64,000 nt of DNA from JACVRW01 sp963826165 (GCA_963826165.1 CAWGWC010000007.1:248001-312000), one strand, 5' to 3'. Shown: positions 23,142-33,614, numbered from the stretch's first letter. The notes: generated by a model not told the origin, from the letters alone. Translations and numbers: made by a program.

Positions 23142-24302
23142 CTACAGGTAGCCGAGCGGATCGACCGGCGATCCGCCCACGCGCGTCTCGAAGTGGAGGT
23201 GATCGCCGAAGCAGTGGCCGGTGCAGCCCACGTAGCCGATCACCTGACCCTGGCTCACGTTGGCCCCGTTCGAGGTGGCGAAGCTCGACTGGTGCGCGTA
23301 GCAGCTGGACAGGCTGGCGTTGTGCTGGATGCAGGTGTAGTTGCCGTAGCCGCCCACCCAGCCCATGAGCGCCACGCGGCCGGCGTCGGCGGCGCGGATC
23401 GGCGTGCCGCTGCCCACGGCGATGTCGATGCCCGCGTGCAGGCGTCCCCAGCGCTGGCCGAAGGGCGATACCACGGGTCCGTTCACCGGCCAGATCAACG
23501 CGCCGCTGCCCTGGCGGACCGGACCCGGCGCGGGCGCGCCGGCCAGCGCGGCCTGGACCTTGGCCTGCTCGGCCTCGAGCGCGCGCAGGTCACCCTCGAG
23601 GGCCACGCGGCTGTCGCGGACCTGGCCGAGCGCGCCGCGCTTGTCGGCCCGGGCCGAGGCCAGCTGGTCGCGCGAGCCCACGAGCTGTGCCTCCACCGCC
23701 GCGATCTGGTCGCGCCAGCGCAGGATGCGCTCCGCGGCCGCCTGCTCGCGTTCCTCGAGCTCGGCCAGCTGCTCGGCCTGCTTCTCGGCCTTGTCGCGCA
23801 GCACGCGCACGCGGTCGGTGATCTCGCGATCCTGATCGGAGATGCGGTCGAGGAACTCGGCCTGCTCGAGCAGGTCGCCGAAGCCGTCGGACTCGAGCAC
23901 CACGGTGAGCGCGTCGGGAGAGTCGGCCTTGTAGATCTCCACCAGCCGGGCGGCCAGGACCTTGCGCGCGGTCACCAGCTCGCTGCGCAGCCGCTCGAGC
24001 CGGTCGCGGGCCTCCTCGAGGCGGTCGCGCACCTCGAGCAGCTCGGCCTTCTGGGCATCGAGGCTCGCCTGCGCGCGCTCGAGTTGCCTCTCGGTGGCGC
24101 TGATCTCCCCCTGCACCGCCTCGATCCGGGTGTCGAAGCGCTGGATGGTGGTGGAGAGCACCGCCTCCGTCTGCTTCTTCTCCTCGATCTGCGAGCGCTT
24201 CTCCTCGATGCGAGACGACAGGGGGGCCGACAGCCCCGGCATGGGGAGCACGAGAAGGGCCGTCAGGGCAAGCGTTATCGGTAGGGCGAAGGTCTTCTTC
24301 AT
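23142..24302 (-). CDS. Secreted coiled-coil M23 metallopeptidase (EnvC/NlpD-like)
   Basis: A 386-residue secreted protein. A signal peptide (about 1-26) is followed by a long charged coiled coil (about 27-250) and a C-terminal peptidase M23 domain. LHAGIDIAV carries the first zinc-binding His/Asp pair and FGDHLHFE the last histidines, so a catalytic site is likely intact. Such proteins cut peptidoglycan cross-links or activate amidases at division. The ATG at 24302 gives a proper signal peptide; the frame is open upstream but not gene-like. It is divergent from htpX. Confidence 0.9.
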   Translation of the reverse strand: MKKTFALPITLALTALLVLPMPGLSAPLSSRIEEKRSQIEEKKQTEAVLSTTIQRFDTRIEAVQGEISATERQLERAQASLDAQKAELLEVRDRLEEARDRLERLRSELVTARKVLAARLVEIYKADSPDALTVVLESDGFGDLLEQAEFLDRISDQDREITDRVRVLRDKAEKQAEQLAELEEREQAAAERILRWRDQIAAVEAQLVGSRDQLASARADKRGALGQVRDSRVALEGDLRALEAEQAKVQAALAGAPAPGPVRQGSGALIWPVNGPVVSPFGQRWGRLHAGIDIAVGSGTPIRAADAGRVALMGWVGGYGNYTCIQHNASLSSCYAHQSSFATSNGANVSQGQVIGYVGCTGHCFGDHLHFETRVGGSPVDPLGYL

Positions 24303-24367
24303 CGAGAAGGCGAGCGCGCGCTGTTTACCTGCGTTATGCAGGGGAATCGAGCGGTCGCGACGCGGCC

Positions 24368-24395
24368 ACGATACCAACGCGCGTCGTGCCCGCAA
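24368..24395 (-). promoter_or_regulatory. Candidate promoter for the M23 peptidase gene
   Basis: Reading the reverse strand, TTGCGG (24395-24390) and TATCGT (24373-24368) are separated by 16 bases. This predicts a start near 24361 and a leader of about 59 bases, which contains a small hairpin (CCTGC/GCAGG). Confidence 0.4.
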
Positions 24396-24435
24396 GCGCT
24401 TTTCCTCGACCTGCAAGACAGCCTGCAGCGATCAC

Positions 24436-24441
24436 TAATCT
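24436..24441 (+). promoter_or_regulatory. -10 element for a likely leaderless htpX mRNA
   Basis: TAATCT ends eight bases before the ATG of htpX at 24450, and there is no Shine-Dalgarno sequence between them, so the transcript probably starts at or next to the start codon. The -35 element is weak. Confidence 0.4.
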
Positions 24442-24449
24442 TTACGGCA

Positions 24450-25358
24450 ATGGCACGACAGAAGGCAATCTTCCCCCGCGATACCGGCCTCCAGGCCCGG
24501 ATCCTGTTGACGCTCTTCCTGCTGGGCCTGCTCTACGTCGTGTTCATCGGGGTGCTCGTGGCCGCCGGAGCCGGCATCGCCCTGATCGTCGTGGTGATGG
24601 GCGTGCTCTCACTGGCCCAGCTGTTCTTCTCCGACAAGCTCGCCCTCAGGGCGATGGGAGCCAAGGAGGTCTCGCCCGAGGAGGCCCCCGGTCTCCACGC
24701 GATGATCGAACGGCTCTGCATCCAGGCCGACCTGCCCAAGCCGAAGATCGCCGTGGCCGACACCTCGGTGCCGAACGCCTTTGCCACCGGGCGCTCGCAG
24801 AAGAGTGCCACCGTCTGCGCCACCACCGGCATCATGCGCACGCTCTCGCCGAGCGAGCTCGAGGGCGTCATGGCCCACGAGCTGGCCCACGTCAAGAACC
24901 GCGACGTGCTGGTCATGACCATCGCCAGCTTCTTCGCCAGCCTCGCCTCGATCATGCTGCAGTTCGGCTTCTTCTTCGGCGGCGGCGGCGACGACGAGAA
25001 TCCGAGCTTCCTGGTCATCCTGCTCGTGTCGGCGCTCGTCTACGTCCTCTCCTTCTTCCTGATGATGGCCCTCTCGCGCTACCGCGAGTTCTCAGCCGAT
25101 CGCGGTGCCGCGATCGTGACCGGACGGCCGAGCGCGCTGTCGTCGGCGCTGGTCAAGATCTCGGGCGCGATGGAGACCGTCCCCACGCACGACCTCCGTG
25201 AGGTGCAGGGCATGAACGCCTTCTTCATCGTGCCGGCGAGCGTCAAGGGCTCGATCAAGTCGCTCTTCTCCACCCACCCCCCGATGGAGAAGCGGATCGA
25301 GCGCCTGCAGCAGCTCGAGTCGCAGCTCCAGCGCGGCGCCAGCACCGCCGCGGCCTAA
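24450..25358 (+). CDS. htpX: HtpX-like membrane zinc metalloprotease
   Basis: A 302-residue M48 membrane protease that degrades misfolded membrane proteins. Two N-terminal spans lie between about residues 17 and 60. The zinc site is HELAH (His143, Glu144, His147), with the third ligand Glu in YREFSADRG. Two more hydrophobic stretches (about 156-175 and 188-208) follow the active site. The ATG at 24450 is preceded by TAATCT and no ribosome-binding site, so the mRNA may be leaderless. It is followed after three bases by pspAB, a known actinobacterial pairing. Confidence 0.93.
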   Translation: MARQKAIFPRDTGLQARILLTLFLLGLLYVVFIGVLVAAGAGIALIVVVMGVLSLAQLFFSDKLALRAMGAKEVSPEEAPGLHAMIERLCIQADLPKPKIAVADTSVPNAFATGRSQKSATVCATTGIMRTLSPSELEGVMAHELAHVKNRDVLVMTIASFFASLASIMLQFGFFFGGGGDDENPSFLVILLVSALVYVLSFFLMMALSRYREFSADRGAAIVTGRPSALSSALVKISGAMETVPTHDLREVQGMNAFFIVPASVKGSIKSLFSTHPPMEKRIERLQQLESQLQRGASTAAA

Positions 25359-25361
25359 CGC

Positions 25362-25934
25362 TTGGGCTTTCTCGACGCCATCTTCGGCTCGAAGGGCCGC
25401 CTCAAGGGGCCCGCGGCCGACCGGCTGTTCGCCATGACCACGGCCTACGTCACGCTCGAGACCGGCCTCAACATCACCAGCCGCGGCGTGGCCGGGATCG
25501 TGTTCCAGCCGATCGGCACCGCCGACTTCGACAGCATCATGACCGAGACCGAGGAGCTCTTGGCCAGCATGGCCGAGGAGACGGGCAGCACGGTCACGAC
25601 CAAGGAGGATGAGTTCGGCTACCGCTGGCTCGTCCTGGCCGACCCGGATTTCGACGACCTGGTCGTGGCCCTCAACACGGTCTCCACCCAGCTGCAGGGC
25701 GGGGGCTACGGCGACCGTCTGCTGGCCGCGGTCTTCTCCTTCGAGGAGAAGGGCAAGCCGCTCTACATCATCTACAACTTCAAGCGCGGCAAGTTCTACC
25801 CGTTCGTCCCGGCCAAGGGCGAGCAGGCGCGCAACAACGAGCGCGAGCTGCGCCTGCGCGCCCAGCTCGGTGAGGAGCTCCCGTTCGAGGAAGAGATGGG
25901 ACGCTGGTTCCCGCTCTGGGACGTGCCGCTGTAG
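25362..25934 (+). CDS. pspAB: PspA-associated protein PspAB
   Basis: A 190-residue protein that starts MGFLDAIFGS and ends FPLWDVPL, features I recognise from the PspAB family of actinobacteria. The family is found with PspA and HtpX and is thought to belong to the membrane-stress response; its biochemistry is unknown. The start is TTG at 25362, three bases after the htpX stop, so the two genes are one unit. The partners PspA and PspAA are encoded 9.5 kb away in this window. Confidence 0.85.
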   Translation: MGFLDAIFGSKGRLKGPAADRLFAMTTAYVTLETGLNITSRGVAGIVFQPIGTADFDSIMTETEELLASMAEETGSTVTTKEDEFGYRWLVLADPDFDDLVVALNTVSTQLQGGGYGDRLLAAVFSFEEKGKPLYIIYNFKRGKFYPFVPAKGEQARNNERELRLRAQLGEELPFEEEMGRWFPLWDVPL

Positions 25935-25995
25935 GTCCGCGTTCCTGCTGCGTCCCGCCCGGGTAAGCCTCCTCCAGGCGACACGGGAAGGGGCG

Positions 25996-27209
<1,214 letters not shown>

Positions 27210-27213
<4 letters not shown>

Positions 27214-27329
27214 GCCCCGCCACGATCCGGCGGGCCGGCCCGAGCGACTGCCGGGCCATCGCCGCGATCTACAACGAGGGCATCGCCGAGGGCCGTTCGA
27301 CCTTCGAGACCGAAGCGCGCTCCGCCGAT
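27210..27329 (+). pseudogene. N-terminal remnant of a GNAT (phosphinothricin-type) acetyltransferase
   Basis: Right after aceA, a +1-relative frame reads ATIRRAGPSDCRAIAAIYNE and then GIAEGRSTFETEARSAD, the start of a phosphinothricin/L-amino-acid N-acetyltransferase of the GNAT family. The homology stops near 27329, after about 37 residues, where about 160 are expected. A following short frame reads IVVELLLRPRG before a stop, which could be the tail of the same gene after an internal deletion. No acetyl-CoA loop is left, so it cannot be functional. It is trapped between aceA and the convergent aldehyde dehydrogenase. Confidence 0.6.
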
Positions 27330-27346
27330 CGTGGTCGAGCTTCTGC

Positions 27347-28714
27347 TCAGGCCACGCGGATGAGCTTCTTGTTGACGAACTCGTCGGCGCCGAAGCGGCC
27401 CAGCTCGCGGCCGAACCCGGAGCGCTTGACCCCGCCGAACGGCAGCTCGGCGCTCTCGGCCCCGACCGCGTTGACGAACACCATTCCCGCTTCGATCCGG
27501 TCGGCCACGCGCAGCGCCTGCTCGTTGTCGGTGGTGAGCACGTACGAGCCGAGGCCGAACGGGGTGTCGTTGGCCAGCTCGATCGCCTCGTCCTCCGAGC
27601 CCACCCGGTAGACCGCGGCCACGGGGCCGAAGAACTCCTCGTGGTAGGCATCGTTCTCAGTCTTGATGTCCGTCAGGATCGTGGTCTCGAAGAAGTTGCC
27701 GTCGCGCTCGCCACCGGTCACCAGGGTCGCGCCCTGGTCCACCGCGCGCTTGACCTGTTCCTCGAGACGCTCGGTGGCGTTAGCCGAGGAGAGCGGACCG
27801 ACGGTGGTGTCCGGTGAGCTCGGGTCCTCGGGCTTGACCGCCGAGAGCGCGGCCGTGAACTTCTCCAGGAACGGCTCGTAGAGCTCGTCGATGACCACGA
27901 AGCGCTTTGCCGCGTTGCACGCCTGGCCGGAGTTCTCGAGCCGTCCGCCCACCGCGGACTCGACGGCGTCGTCGAGGTCATCCGTGCTCAGCAGGATGAA
28001 CGGATCCGAGCCACCGAGCTCGAGCACGACCTTCTTGAGGTTGCGCCCGGCGATCTCGGCCACGGCCGCGCCGGCGCGCTCCGATCCGGTGAGCGAGACA
28101 CCCTGGACGCGGGGGTCTGCGATCACCCATTCGATCTGCTCGTTGGTGGCGTAGATGTTGATGTACGCGTCCGCGGGGAAGCCGGCCTGCTGGAAGATCT
28201 CCTCCATCGCCGCGGCGGACTCGGGGCACTGCGGCGCATGCTTGAGCAGGATGGTGTTGCCGATGACCAGGTTCGGGCCGGCGAAGCGGGCAACCTGGTA
28301 GTAGGGGTAGTTCCAGGGCATGATGCCGAGCAGGACGCCGAACGAGCTCCGGCGCACGAAGGCCGAGCCCTCGCCCTCGCTGAGCTCGATCGGCTCGTCG
28401 GCCAGCAGCGACTCGGCGTTGTCGGCGTAGAAGCCATAGATGTCGACGCAGAAGTCCACCTCGCCGAGCGCCTGCTCGATCGGCTTGCCCATCTCGCGGA
28501 CGATGATCTCCGCAAGCCGCTGACGTTCCTCGCCGTAGATCTCGGCGACGCGCCGGAGCAGCTGCGCGCGCTCTTCCACCGTCGACGAGCGCCCCCAATC
28601 ACGGTGAGCGGCGTCGGCCCGGCCGATCGCGTCCTTCAGGTCATCGTCACCGATCGTCGGGTAGGTCTGGACCGTCTCTCCGGTCGCAGGATTGACGACT
28701 GCGTAATCACTCAT
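27347..28714 (-). CDS. NAD(P)-dependent succinate-semialdehyde-type aldehyde dehydrogenase
   Basis: A 455-residue aldehyde dehydrogenase. The oxyanion Asn135 (MPWNYP), the general base Glu232 (LELGGSDPF) and the nucleophile Cys266 (NSGQACNAAK) are all present. The length and these motifs resemble the short GabD/Sad group, which oxidises succinate semialdehyde to succinate, but other aldehydes are possible. It is a single-gene unit on the reverse strand; GGGAGCGCC precedes the ATG. Confidence 0.9.
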   Translation of the reverse strand: MSDYAVVNPATGETVQTYPTIGDDDLKDAIGRADAAHRDWGRSSTVEERAQLLRRVAEIYGEERQRLAEIIVREMGKPIEQALGEVDFCVDIYGFYADNAESLLADEPIELSEGEGSAFVRRSSFGVLLGIMPWNYPYYQVARFAGPNLVIGNTILLKHAPQCPESAAAMEEIFQQAGFPADAYINIYATNEQIEWVIADPRVQGVSLTGSERAGAAVAEIAGRNLKKVVLELGGSDPFILLSTDDLDDAVESAVGGRLENSGQACNAAKRFVVIDELYEPFLEKFTAALSAVKPEDPSSPDTTVGPLSSANATERLEEQVKRAVDQGATLVTGGERDGNFFETTILTDIKTENDAYHEEFFGPVAAVYRVGSEDEAIELANDTPFGLGSYVLTTDNEQALRVADRIEAGMVFVNAVGAESAELPFGGVKRSGFGRELGRFGADEFVNKKLIRVA

Positions 28715-28798
28715 GGCGCTCCCTCAGTGTCTCGGCCTGTACGGGTCACCCAGATGCGATCCGGGGCGCCCACGGCGAGGCTATCGCGAAGCGGCGCA

Positions 28799-29677
28799 CT
28801 ACGGCGCCCGTGCGGTCACCGCCCAGGTCGACGCCGGGGCGACCACCGCTCCGTCGTCGGCCACGTACTCCGCGAGGGCCGCTCGCAGGGCATCGGTGAT
28901 CGCCGGCCTGATCTCGTCCACCCGCTCACCCCACATGCGCAGCACCTCGGCCGCCGGCCCGAGCGCCATGTTGAACGCCACCGCCTCCTCGAGGTCGCGG
29001 CCGACCCTGTAGGGCAGGTCCTGGCGGGCGAGCCGGATGTCCTCGTAGCCGGCGTGCCTGAGCACGTCGGAGACGGTGTCCGCGTTGGCCATCGAGAACG
29101 GACCGGGTCCGCAGCGCGGGACATCGGACTCCTCCGGCTCGTCCAGGTACTTCGCCACCACCAGCTCGGCACGGTGCATGAACTCGTTGTCGAGCTTGCG
29201 CCGCCAGACCACCATGTTCAAGAGCCCGCCGGGAGCGAGCGCCGTGCGCACGTTCCGGAGCGCCGTCACCGGGTTGGCGAAGAACATCGTTCCCATGCGC
29301 GAGAACGCGTAGTCGAACGTCTGCTCGAAGCTCGCCCGTTCGACGTCGCAGGCCGCGTAGCTCACGTTCTCGATGCCGGCCTCGCGGGCCTCCGCAACTG
29401 CCGTCTCGATCATCCGCTCGGCCACGTCCACCCCGTGGGCGTGTCCGGCGGCGCCCACCAGCTCCGCGAGGCGAACGGTCGTGTCACCCAGGCCGCACCC
29501 GATGTCCAGCGCACGGTCACCCTCGTGTGGAGGGTTGGCCGCGAGCGCCGCCTCGCCGTGGCCCATCAAGCCCGCGCCCGCGACGTCGCGGTACTCGATC
29601 CAGATGTCGAACAGGGGGCCGTTCCAGGCCTCGGTCGCCTCGAGGTTGTCGGGCACCACTCGGATCGCGTCAGCCAT
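28799..29677 (-). CDS. Class I SAM-dependent methyltransferase
   Basis: A 292-residue methyltransferase. Motif I is ALDIGCGLGDTT (about residue 57) and the acidic end of beta2 is VDVAERMI; a later ALAPGGLLNMVVW segment is the usual motif after beta5. It resembles UbiE/small-molecule methyltransferases. The start (29677) overlaps the end of the cupin gene by 8 bp, so the two are one operon, and the cupin may act on the same small molecule. The substrate is unknown. Confidence 0.88.
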   Translation of the reverse strand: MADAIRVVPDNLEATEAWNGPLFDIWIEYRDVAGAGLMGHGEAALAANPPHEGDRALDIGCGLGDTTVRLAELVGAAGHAHGVDVAERMIETAVAEAREAGIENVSYAACDVERASFEQTFDYAFSRMGTMFFANPVTALRNVRTALAPGGLLNMVVWRRKLDNEFMHRAELVVAKYLDEPEESDVPRCGPGPFSMANADTVSDVLRHAGYEDIRLARQDLPYRVGRDLEEAVAFNMALGPAAEVLRMWGERVDEIRPAITDALRAALAEYVADDGAVVAPASTWAVTARAP

Positions 29678-30152
29678 CAGCCCGGCTGCTCTCGCCGTCG
29701 TAGTAGTCCAGCTCGGTCCCGAGGCGGTACATCCTTCCGTCCTCACCGGCCCGGGTCCAGACACCGATCTTGTTGCTGTCCGGGTAGATCGTCGTGGCCG
29801 GGTAGAGGTTCTCCCCCCACATGAGCACTCGAACCGTCTCGGTGGTGTCGTTGCGGACCTGGTGCGCACCGCCTGGGCCAGGCGCGAAGAACGCGATGTC
29901 CATCGGTTCAAGCCGGTGCTCGCCGTCGGGCTCTCGCAGCGTCGGGGTGCCAACGAGCACGAGCATCCACTCCTCCTCGGAGTTCTCGTAGTGATACGGG
30001 CAGACCGACTCCCCGGGCGGGATCTCGTAGAGCGTGGTGCCGACCCGCTCGGCGCCCAAGGACCTGCCGAAGCGCCACATGGCCGTGCGGAAGCCGGGTG
30101 GATCATCCGGGTCGAGCTTCAGGTCAGGGCGATTGAGGGAGACGCGCGGCAT
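29670..30152 (-). CDS. Cupin-domain protein
   Basis: A 160-residue single-domain cupin. Motif 1 reads PYHYENSEEEWMLVLVG, with a His and a Glu but without the usual second His, and motif 2 reads APGPGGAHQV. It may bind a metal through fewer residues than is common. Its stop overlaps the methyltransferase start, so they are probably co-translated. The function is not known. Confidence 0.8.
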   Translation of the reverse strand: MPRVSLNRPDLKLDPDDPPGFRTAMWRFGRSLGAERVGTTLYEIPPGESVCPYHYENSEEEWMLVLVGTPTLREPDGEHRLEPMDIAFFAPGPGGAHQVRNDTTETVRVLMWGENLYPATTIYPDSNKIGVWTRAGEDGRMYRLGTELDYYDGESSRADG

Positions 30153-30161
30153 CTCACAACC

Positions 30162-31028
30162 CTACGAGAGCCGCCGTCGGGCGAAGCGCAGCAGACGATC
30201 GAACGCGGTCTGGCCGGGCAGCAGCTCGCGCGTGAAGAACCCGGTGGCAACGGACCCGTGGCCGCCCGGCACCCGTAGATACTCGACCGGAACGCCCACC
30301 GCTCTGGCCCTGGCCGCGAGCCGGTCGTCGAGCTTCGTGGGGACGATCGTGTCCTCGGTGCCGTGCACTGCGAACAGGGGTGCTTCATCACGCTCGAGTG
30401 CCGCAGCGGCCGGAGCCAGGAGGATCGCTCCCCACAGATCACCCACGAACCTCACCGGCGGAGCCTCCATGCCGTGGTCATCCAACAGGTAGGCGACGTG
30501 GTTGGCGGTGATCGCCCCGGCCGAGCTGCCGATCAAGCCCAGGCGCCCAGGGTCGATTCGATGACGAAAGGCGTTCGCGCGAAGCCAGGTGATGGCGGTG
30601 AGCGTGTCGTCCACAGCCGCGATCATCGCCCTGGAGAAGGCACTGGCACCGGCGGCGCGCGTGAGCGGCGCGACTCGGTTCGAGTTGACCGGATCCTGGC
30701 CCATCAGCCGGTGGTCGATCGATGCCACGACGATGCCCCGCGCCGCGAGCGCACGCGCGATGCGGACCAAGGGCGGGTCATCGCGCGTTCCGGTCACGAA
30801 GCCGCCACCGTGAATCAGCACGACGGCGGGGCGTCGCCGCCTGAACCTGACTGGGGGCCTGTAGAGATCGAGCCGCAGATTCACACGGCCGCGCGCGGGC
30901 GCGGTGACCCGCCCCTCCCCGTACACGATCCTCTCCTTCACACGCACTCGCTGGTGTTTCGCCCCCGCCGGCGCCGCCGGTGCCAGTACGACCGCGAATA
31001 CCGCCGCCAGCAGCGTCACGCGCCTCAT
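30162..31028 (-). CDS. Secreted HSL-type esterase/lipase
   Basis: A 288-residue alpha/beta hydrolase. A signal peptide (MRRVTLL to about residue 23, PAGA) sends it across the membrane. The oxyanion motif HGGGF, nucleophile Ser in GSSAGA, acid in GTEDTIV and His in VPGGHGS are typical of the hormone-sensitive-lipase group (carboxylesterases). Length is normal. It is ten bases before the cupin gene on the same strand and is preceded by the acyl-CoA dehydrogenase gene, so it may be part of a longer reverse-strand transcript. Confidence 0.87.
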   Translation of the reverse strand: MRRVTLLAAVFAVVLAPAAPAGAKHQRVRVKERIVYGEGRVTAPARGRVNLRLDLYRPPVRFRRRRPAVVLIHGGGFVTGTRDDPPLVRIARALAARGIVVASIDHRLMGQDPVNSNRVAPLTRAAGASAFSRAMIAAVDDTLTAITWLRANAFRHRIDPGRLGLIGSSAGAITANHVAYLLDDHGMEAPPVRFVGDLWGAILLAPAAAALERDEAPLFAVHGTEDTIVPTKLDDRLAARARAVGVPVEYLRVPGGHGSVATGFFTRELLPGQTAFDRLLRFARRRLS

Positions 31029-31033
31029 CTGCG

Positions 31034-32344
31034 CTAGCGGATCTGCATCCCCGAGATGGCCCGGGCGATCACCAGGCGCTGGATCTCCGACGTGCCCTCG
31101 AAGATCGTGTAGATCTTGGCGTCGCGGTGCATGCGCTCCACCGGGTACTCCCGCGTGTAGCCGTTGCCGCCCAGTATCTGGATCGCGCGCTCGGTGGCCC
31201 ACACCGCCACCTCGCCCGCCTTGAGCTTCGACATCGAGCCCTCGGCCGATTCGAAGGGCACGCCGGCCTTGCCCATCCAGGACGCCCGCCACACGAGCAT
31301 CCGGGCGCAGTCGATCTCCATCTTCATGTCGGCAAGGGCGAACGCGATCGCCTGGTTCTCGATAATGGCCCGGCCGAACTGCGAGCGCTCCTTGGCGTAT
31401 CCGAGCGCGAACTCGTAGGCCGCGCGGGCGATGCCCAGCGCCTGGGCCCCCACCGTCGGGCGGGTGACCTCGAAGGTCTGCATGGCGGCCTGAGTCTTGC
31501 CCCGCGTGCCCTCGCGGGCGCGGGCCAGCCGCGAGTCGAGCTTCTCCTTGCCGCCCAGCAGGCAGCTGCCGGGCACGCGGCAGTCGTCGAGGAAGACGTC
31601 GGCGGTGTGCGAGGCGCGTATGCCGTGCTTCTTGACCTTGGTGCCCATCTCAAGGCCCTTGGTGCCGGGCGGGATCACGAAGCCGGCCTGACCGCGAGCC
31701 TTCAACTCGGGCTCGACCGACGCGACCACCACGTGCACGTTGGCGATGCCGCCGTTGGTAGCCCACGCCTTCTGCCCGTTGAGCACCCATTCGTCCTTGG
31801 CCTCGTCGTAGCGGGCCCGCGTGCGCAGCGACGAGACATCTGAGCCGGCGTCGGGCTCGGAGACGCAGAAGGAGCCCACCTGCGGCTCGTCCTCGGTGCC
31901 GAAGCACTGGGGCACCCATTCGCCCAGTTGCTCGGGCGTTCCGGCGCTGAAGATCCCGGCCGCGGCCAGCGAGGTGCCCATGATCGACATGCCGATCCCG
32001 GCGTCGCCCCAGAACAGCTCCTCGTTGACGATCGGCAGCGTCAGCCCCGTGGGATCGGCCCAGAACTGCGCGAGTCCTTCGAAGCCGTACAGCCCGATCT
32101 TGGCCGCCTCCTGGATCACCGGCCAGGGGGTCTCTTCGCGCTCGTCCCACTCCGCCGCGACGGGTCGCACCACGTTCTCCGAAAAGCCGTGAACCCACTC
32201 GCGGATGTCGCGCTGGTCCTGGTTCAGGGCCATCGAGAAGGAGCTCTCGGTGGCCTCGGGCGGCGCCATGGCGGCCTCGGCGGCCGCCGTAGCCTGCTCG
32301 GTGGTCACGGCCTGATCGTCTGAGGCCTGAGTGCCGGTGTCCAT
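31034..32344 (-). CDS. Acyl-CoA dehydrogenase
   Basis: A 436-residue flavoprotein that introduces the first double bond in beta-oxidation. The FAD/substrate segments (CVSEPDAGSD, WATNGG) and the catalytic Glu in IFEGTSEIQR are present. Its N-terminus has about 36 low-complexity residues before the normal start MALNQDQRD, so an internal ATG may be the real start. It is clearly paralogous to the enzyme at 38545-39819. The esterase gene starts six bases beyond its stop. Confidence 0.9.
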   Translation of the reverse strand: MDTGTQASDDQAVTTEQATAAAEAAMAPPEATESSFSMALNQDQRDIREWVHGFSENVVRPVAAEWDEREETPWPVIQEAAKIGLYGFEGLAQFWADPTGLTLPIVNEELFWGDAGIGMSIMGTSLAAAGIFSAGTPEQLGEWVPQCFGTEDEPQVGSFCVSEPDAGSDVSSLRTRARYDEAKDEWVLNGQKAWATNGGIANVHVVVASVEPELKARGQAGFVIPPGTKGLEMGTKVKKHGIRASHTADVFLDDCRVPGSCLLGGKEKLDSRLARAREGTRGKTQAAMQTFEVTRPTVGAQALGIARAAYEFALGYAKERSQFGRAIIENQAIAFALADMKMEIDCARMLVWRASWMGKAGVPFESAEGSMSKLKAGEVAVWATERAIQILGGNGYTREYPVERMHRDAKIYTIFEGTSEIQRLVIARAISGMQIR

Positions 32345-32393
32345 TCCGTCTCTTCTCCGTGTCGGTTGAGCGAGAGCTTGTCATGCTTGGCCC

Positions 32394-33122
32394 GTGGCGG
32401 CCTATCGCGAACATCGCCCGGTGCCCGGGCTGGCGGCGGTGGTGGCCTGCACCTGGGAGCGGTCGGGGCCGGCCAACGGCCCGGTGGAGGCACGGGTGCT
32501 TCCCGATGCATGCGCCGACCTCGTCTGGACGTCGAGCGGCGGCCTCTTCGTCGCGGGACCCGACACCGGGCCGGTCCTCCACCGGCTGACCGGGGAATTC
32601 CGGGCCGTCGGCCTGCGCATGCGCCCGGGCACCGCCGGCGCGGTGCTGGGCCTGCCGCTGAACGAGCTGAGGGACCTGCGCGTTCCGCTCGAGGAGCTCT
32701 GGGGCCGGGAAGCCACGCGGCTCGCCGACGCTCTCGAGGCCGCACCGGGTGCCGACGACCGTCGCGCCCTGCTGGAGCGTGCGGTCGGGCCCATGGTGGC
32801 GTCGGCTCCGCTCGATCCGCTGGTGCTCGGTGCCGTACCCCTTCTCGGACGTCAGGGCAGCCGGGTGACGGACGCCTGCCGGGCGCTAGCCGTGAGCGAG
32901 CGCCAGCTGCGCCGGCGCTTCGACCGGGCGATCGGCTACGGGCCGAAGACGCTTCACCGCGTGCTGCGCTTCCGTGGCTTTCTCGAGCGCGTGCGCGAGG
33001 CCGCGCCCGGCGGCGACGGCCTCGCCGCGATGGCGGCCGCCCTCGGCTATGCCGACCAGCCGCACCTCACCCGCGAGTGCCGCGCCCTCGCCGGGCTCAC
33101 GCCCGCCGAGCTCGCCCGCTAG
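32394..33122 (+). CDS. AraC-family transcriptional regulator
   Basis: A 242-residue regulator. The C-terminal third holds an AraC-type double helix-turn-helix (VTDACRALAVSERQLRR and the LGYADQPHLTREC segment), while the N-terminal part starts YREHRPVPGLAAVVACTW, the DUF6597-like sensor type of AraC proteins. Start is GTG at 32394. It is followed 57 bp downstream by a VOC protein gene, and divergent from the acyl-CoA dehydrogenase gene. AraC-VOC pairs are common; a local regulatory link is plausible. Confidence 0.87.
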   Translation: MAAYREHRPVPGLAAVVACTWERSGPANGPVEARVLPDACADLVWTSSGGLFVAGPDTGPVLHRLTGEFRAVGLRMRPGTAGAVLGLPLNELRDLRVPLEELWGREATRLADALEAAPGADDRRALLERAVGPMVASAPLDPLVLGAVPLLGRQGSRVTDACRALAVSERQLRRRFDRAIGYGPKTLHRVLRFRGFLERVREAAPGGDGLAAMAAALGYADQPHLTRECRALAGLTPAELAR

Positions 33123-33179
33123 GGGTCGCGCGTCCGAAAAGTTCAAGACTGCGTCCCGCCGCTGCGCGACCATGCGGTC

Positions 33180-33614
33180 ATGCTCCCACCACGCCTGAAC
33201 GCAGTGACCCTGGTGACCGGCGACGTACCGGCCCGCCGAGCCTTCTACGAGTCGCTCGGCTGGCGCTCCGCCCTCCCACCAGGTGACGACTACGCCCGCT
33301 TCGAGCTCGGCGGCGCGACGCTGTCCATCTGGAACGAGAGGGAGGCGCAGGCCGAGATCGCCGAGCCGATGCGAAGCCGGGGCTTCGAGTTCCGCGGCTT
33401 CACGCTCGCCGCGGCCGTCGGGCGCGAGGACCAGGTGGACGAGGCCATGGAGACGGCGCGCGCCGCCGGCGCCCCGATCGTGGCCGAGCCGGTGGCCCGC
33501 CCGTTCGGCGGCCGTTCGGGGTACTTCGCCGACCCGGCCGGTGTGGCCTGGGAGGTCGTCTGGATACCCAACACCACCATCGACGAGAGCGGCATGCTGA
33601 GCTTCGACGGCTGA
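33180..33614 (+). CDS. VOC (glyoxalase-fold) family protein
   Basis: A 144-residue vicinal-oxygen-chelate protein. It has the two-module fold signs: an early RAFYESLGW motif and a late GGRSGYFADPAGVAWEV motif that carries a potential Glu metal ligand. Family members include glyoxalases, dioxygenases and antibiotic-binding proteins; the reaction is unknown. It follows the AraC gene and may be controlled by it. Confidence 0.85.
   Translation: MLPPRLNAVTLVTGDVPARRAFYESLGWRSALPPGDDYARFELGGATLSIWNEREAQAEIAEPMRSRGFEFRGFTLAAAVGREDQVDEAMETARAAGAPIVAEPVARPFGGRSGYFADPAGVAWEVVWIPNTTIDESGMLSFDG

Noticed and set aside
24303..24449. Cyclic di-AMP (ydaO) riboswitch before the M23 peptidase gene
   Set aside because: Such switches often precede wall hydrolases in actinobacteria, but I could not find the conserved core in this 147-base leader region.
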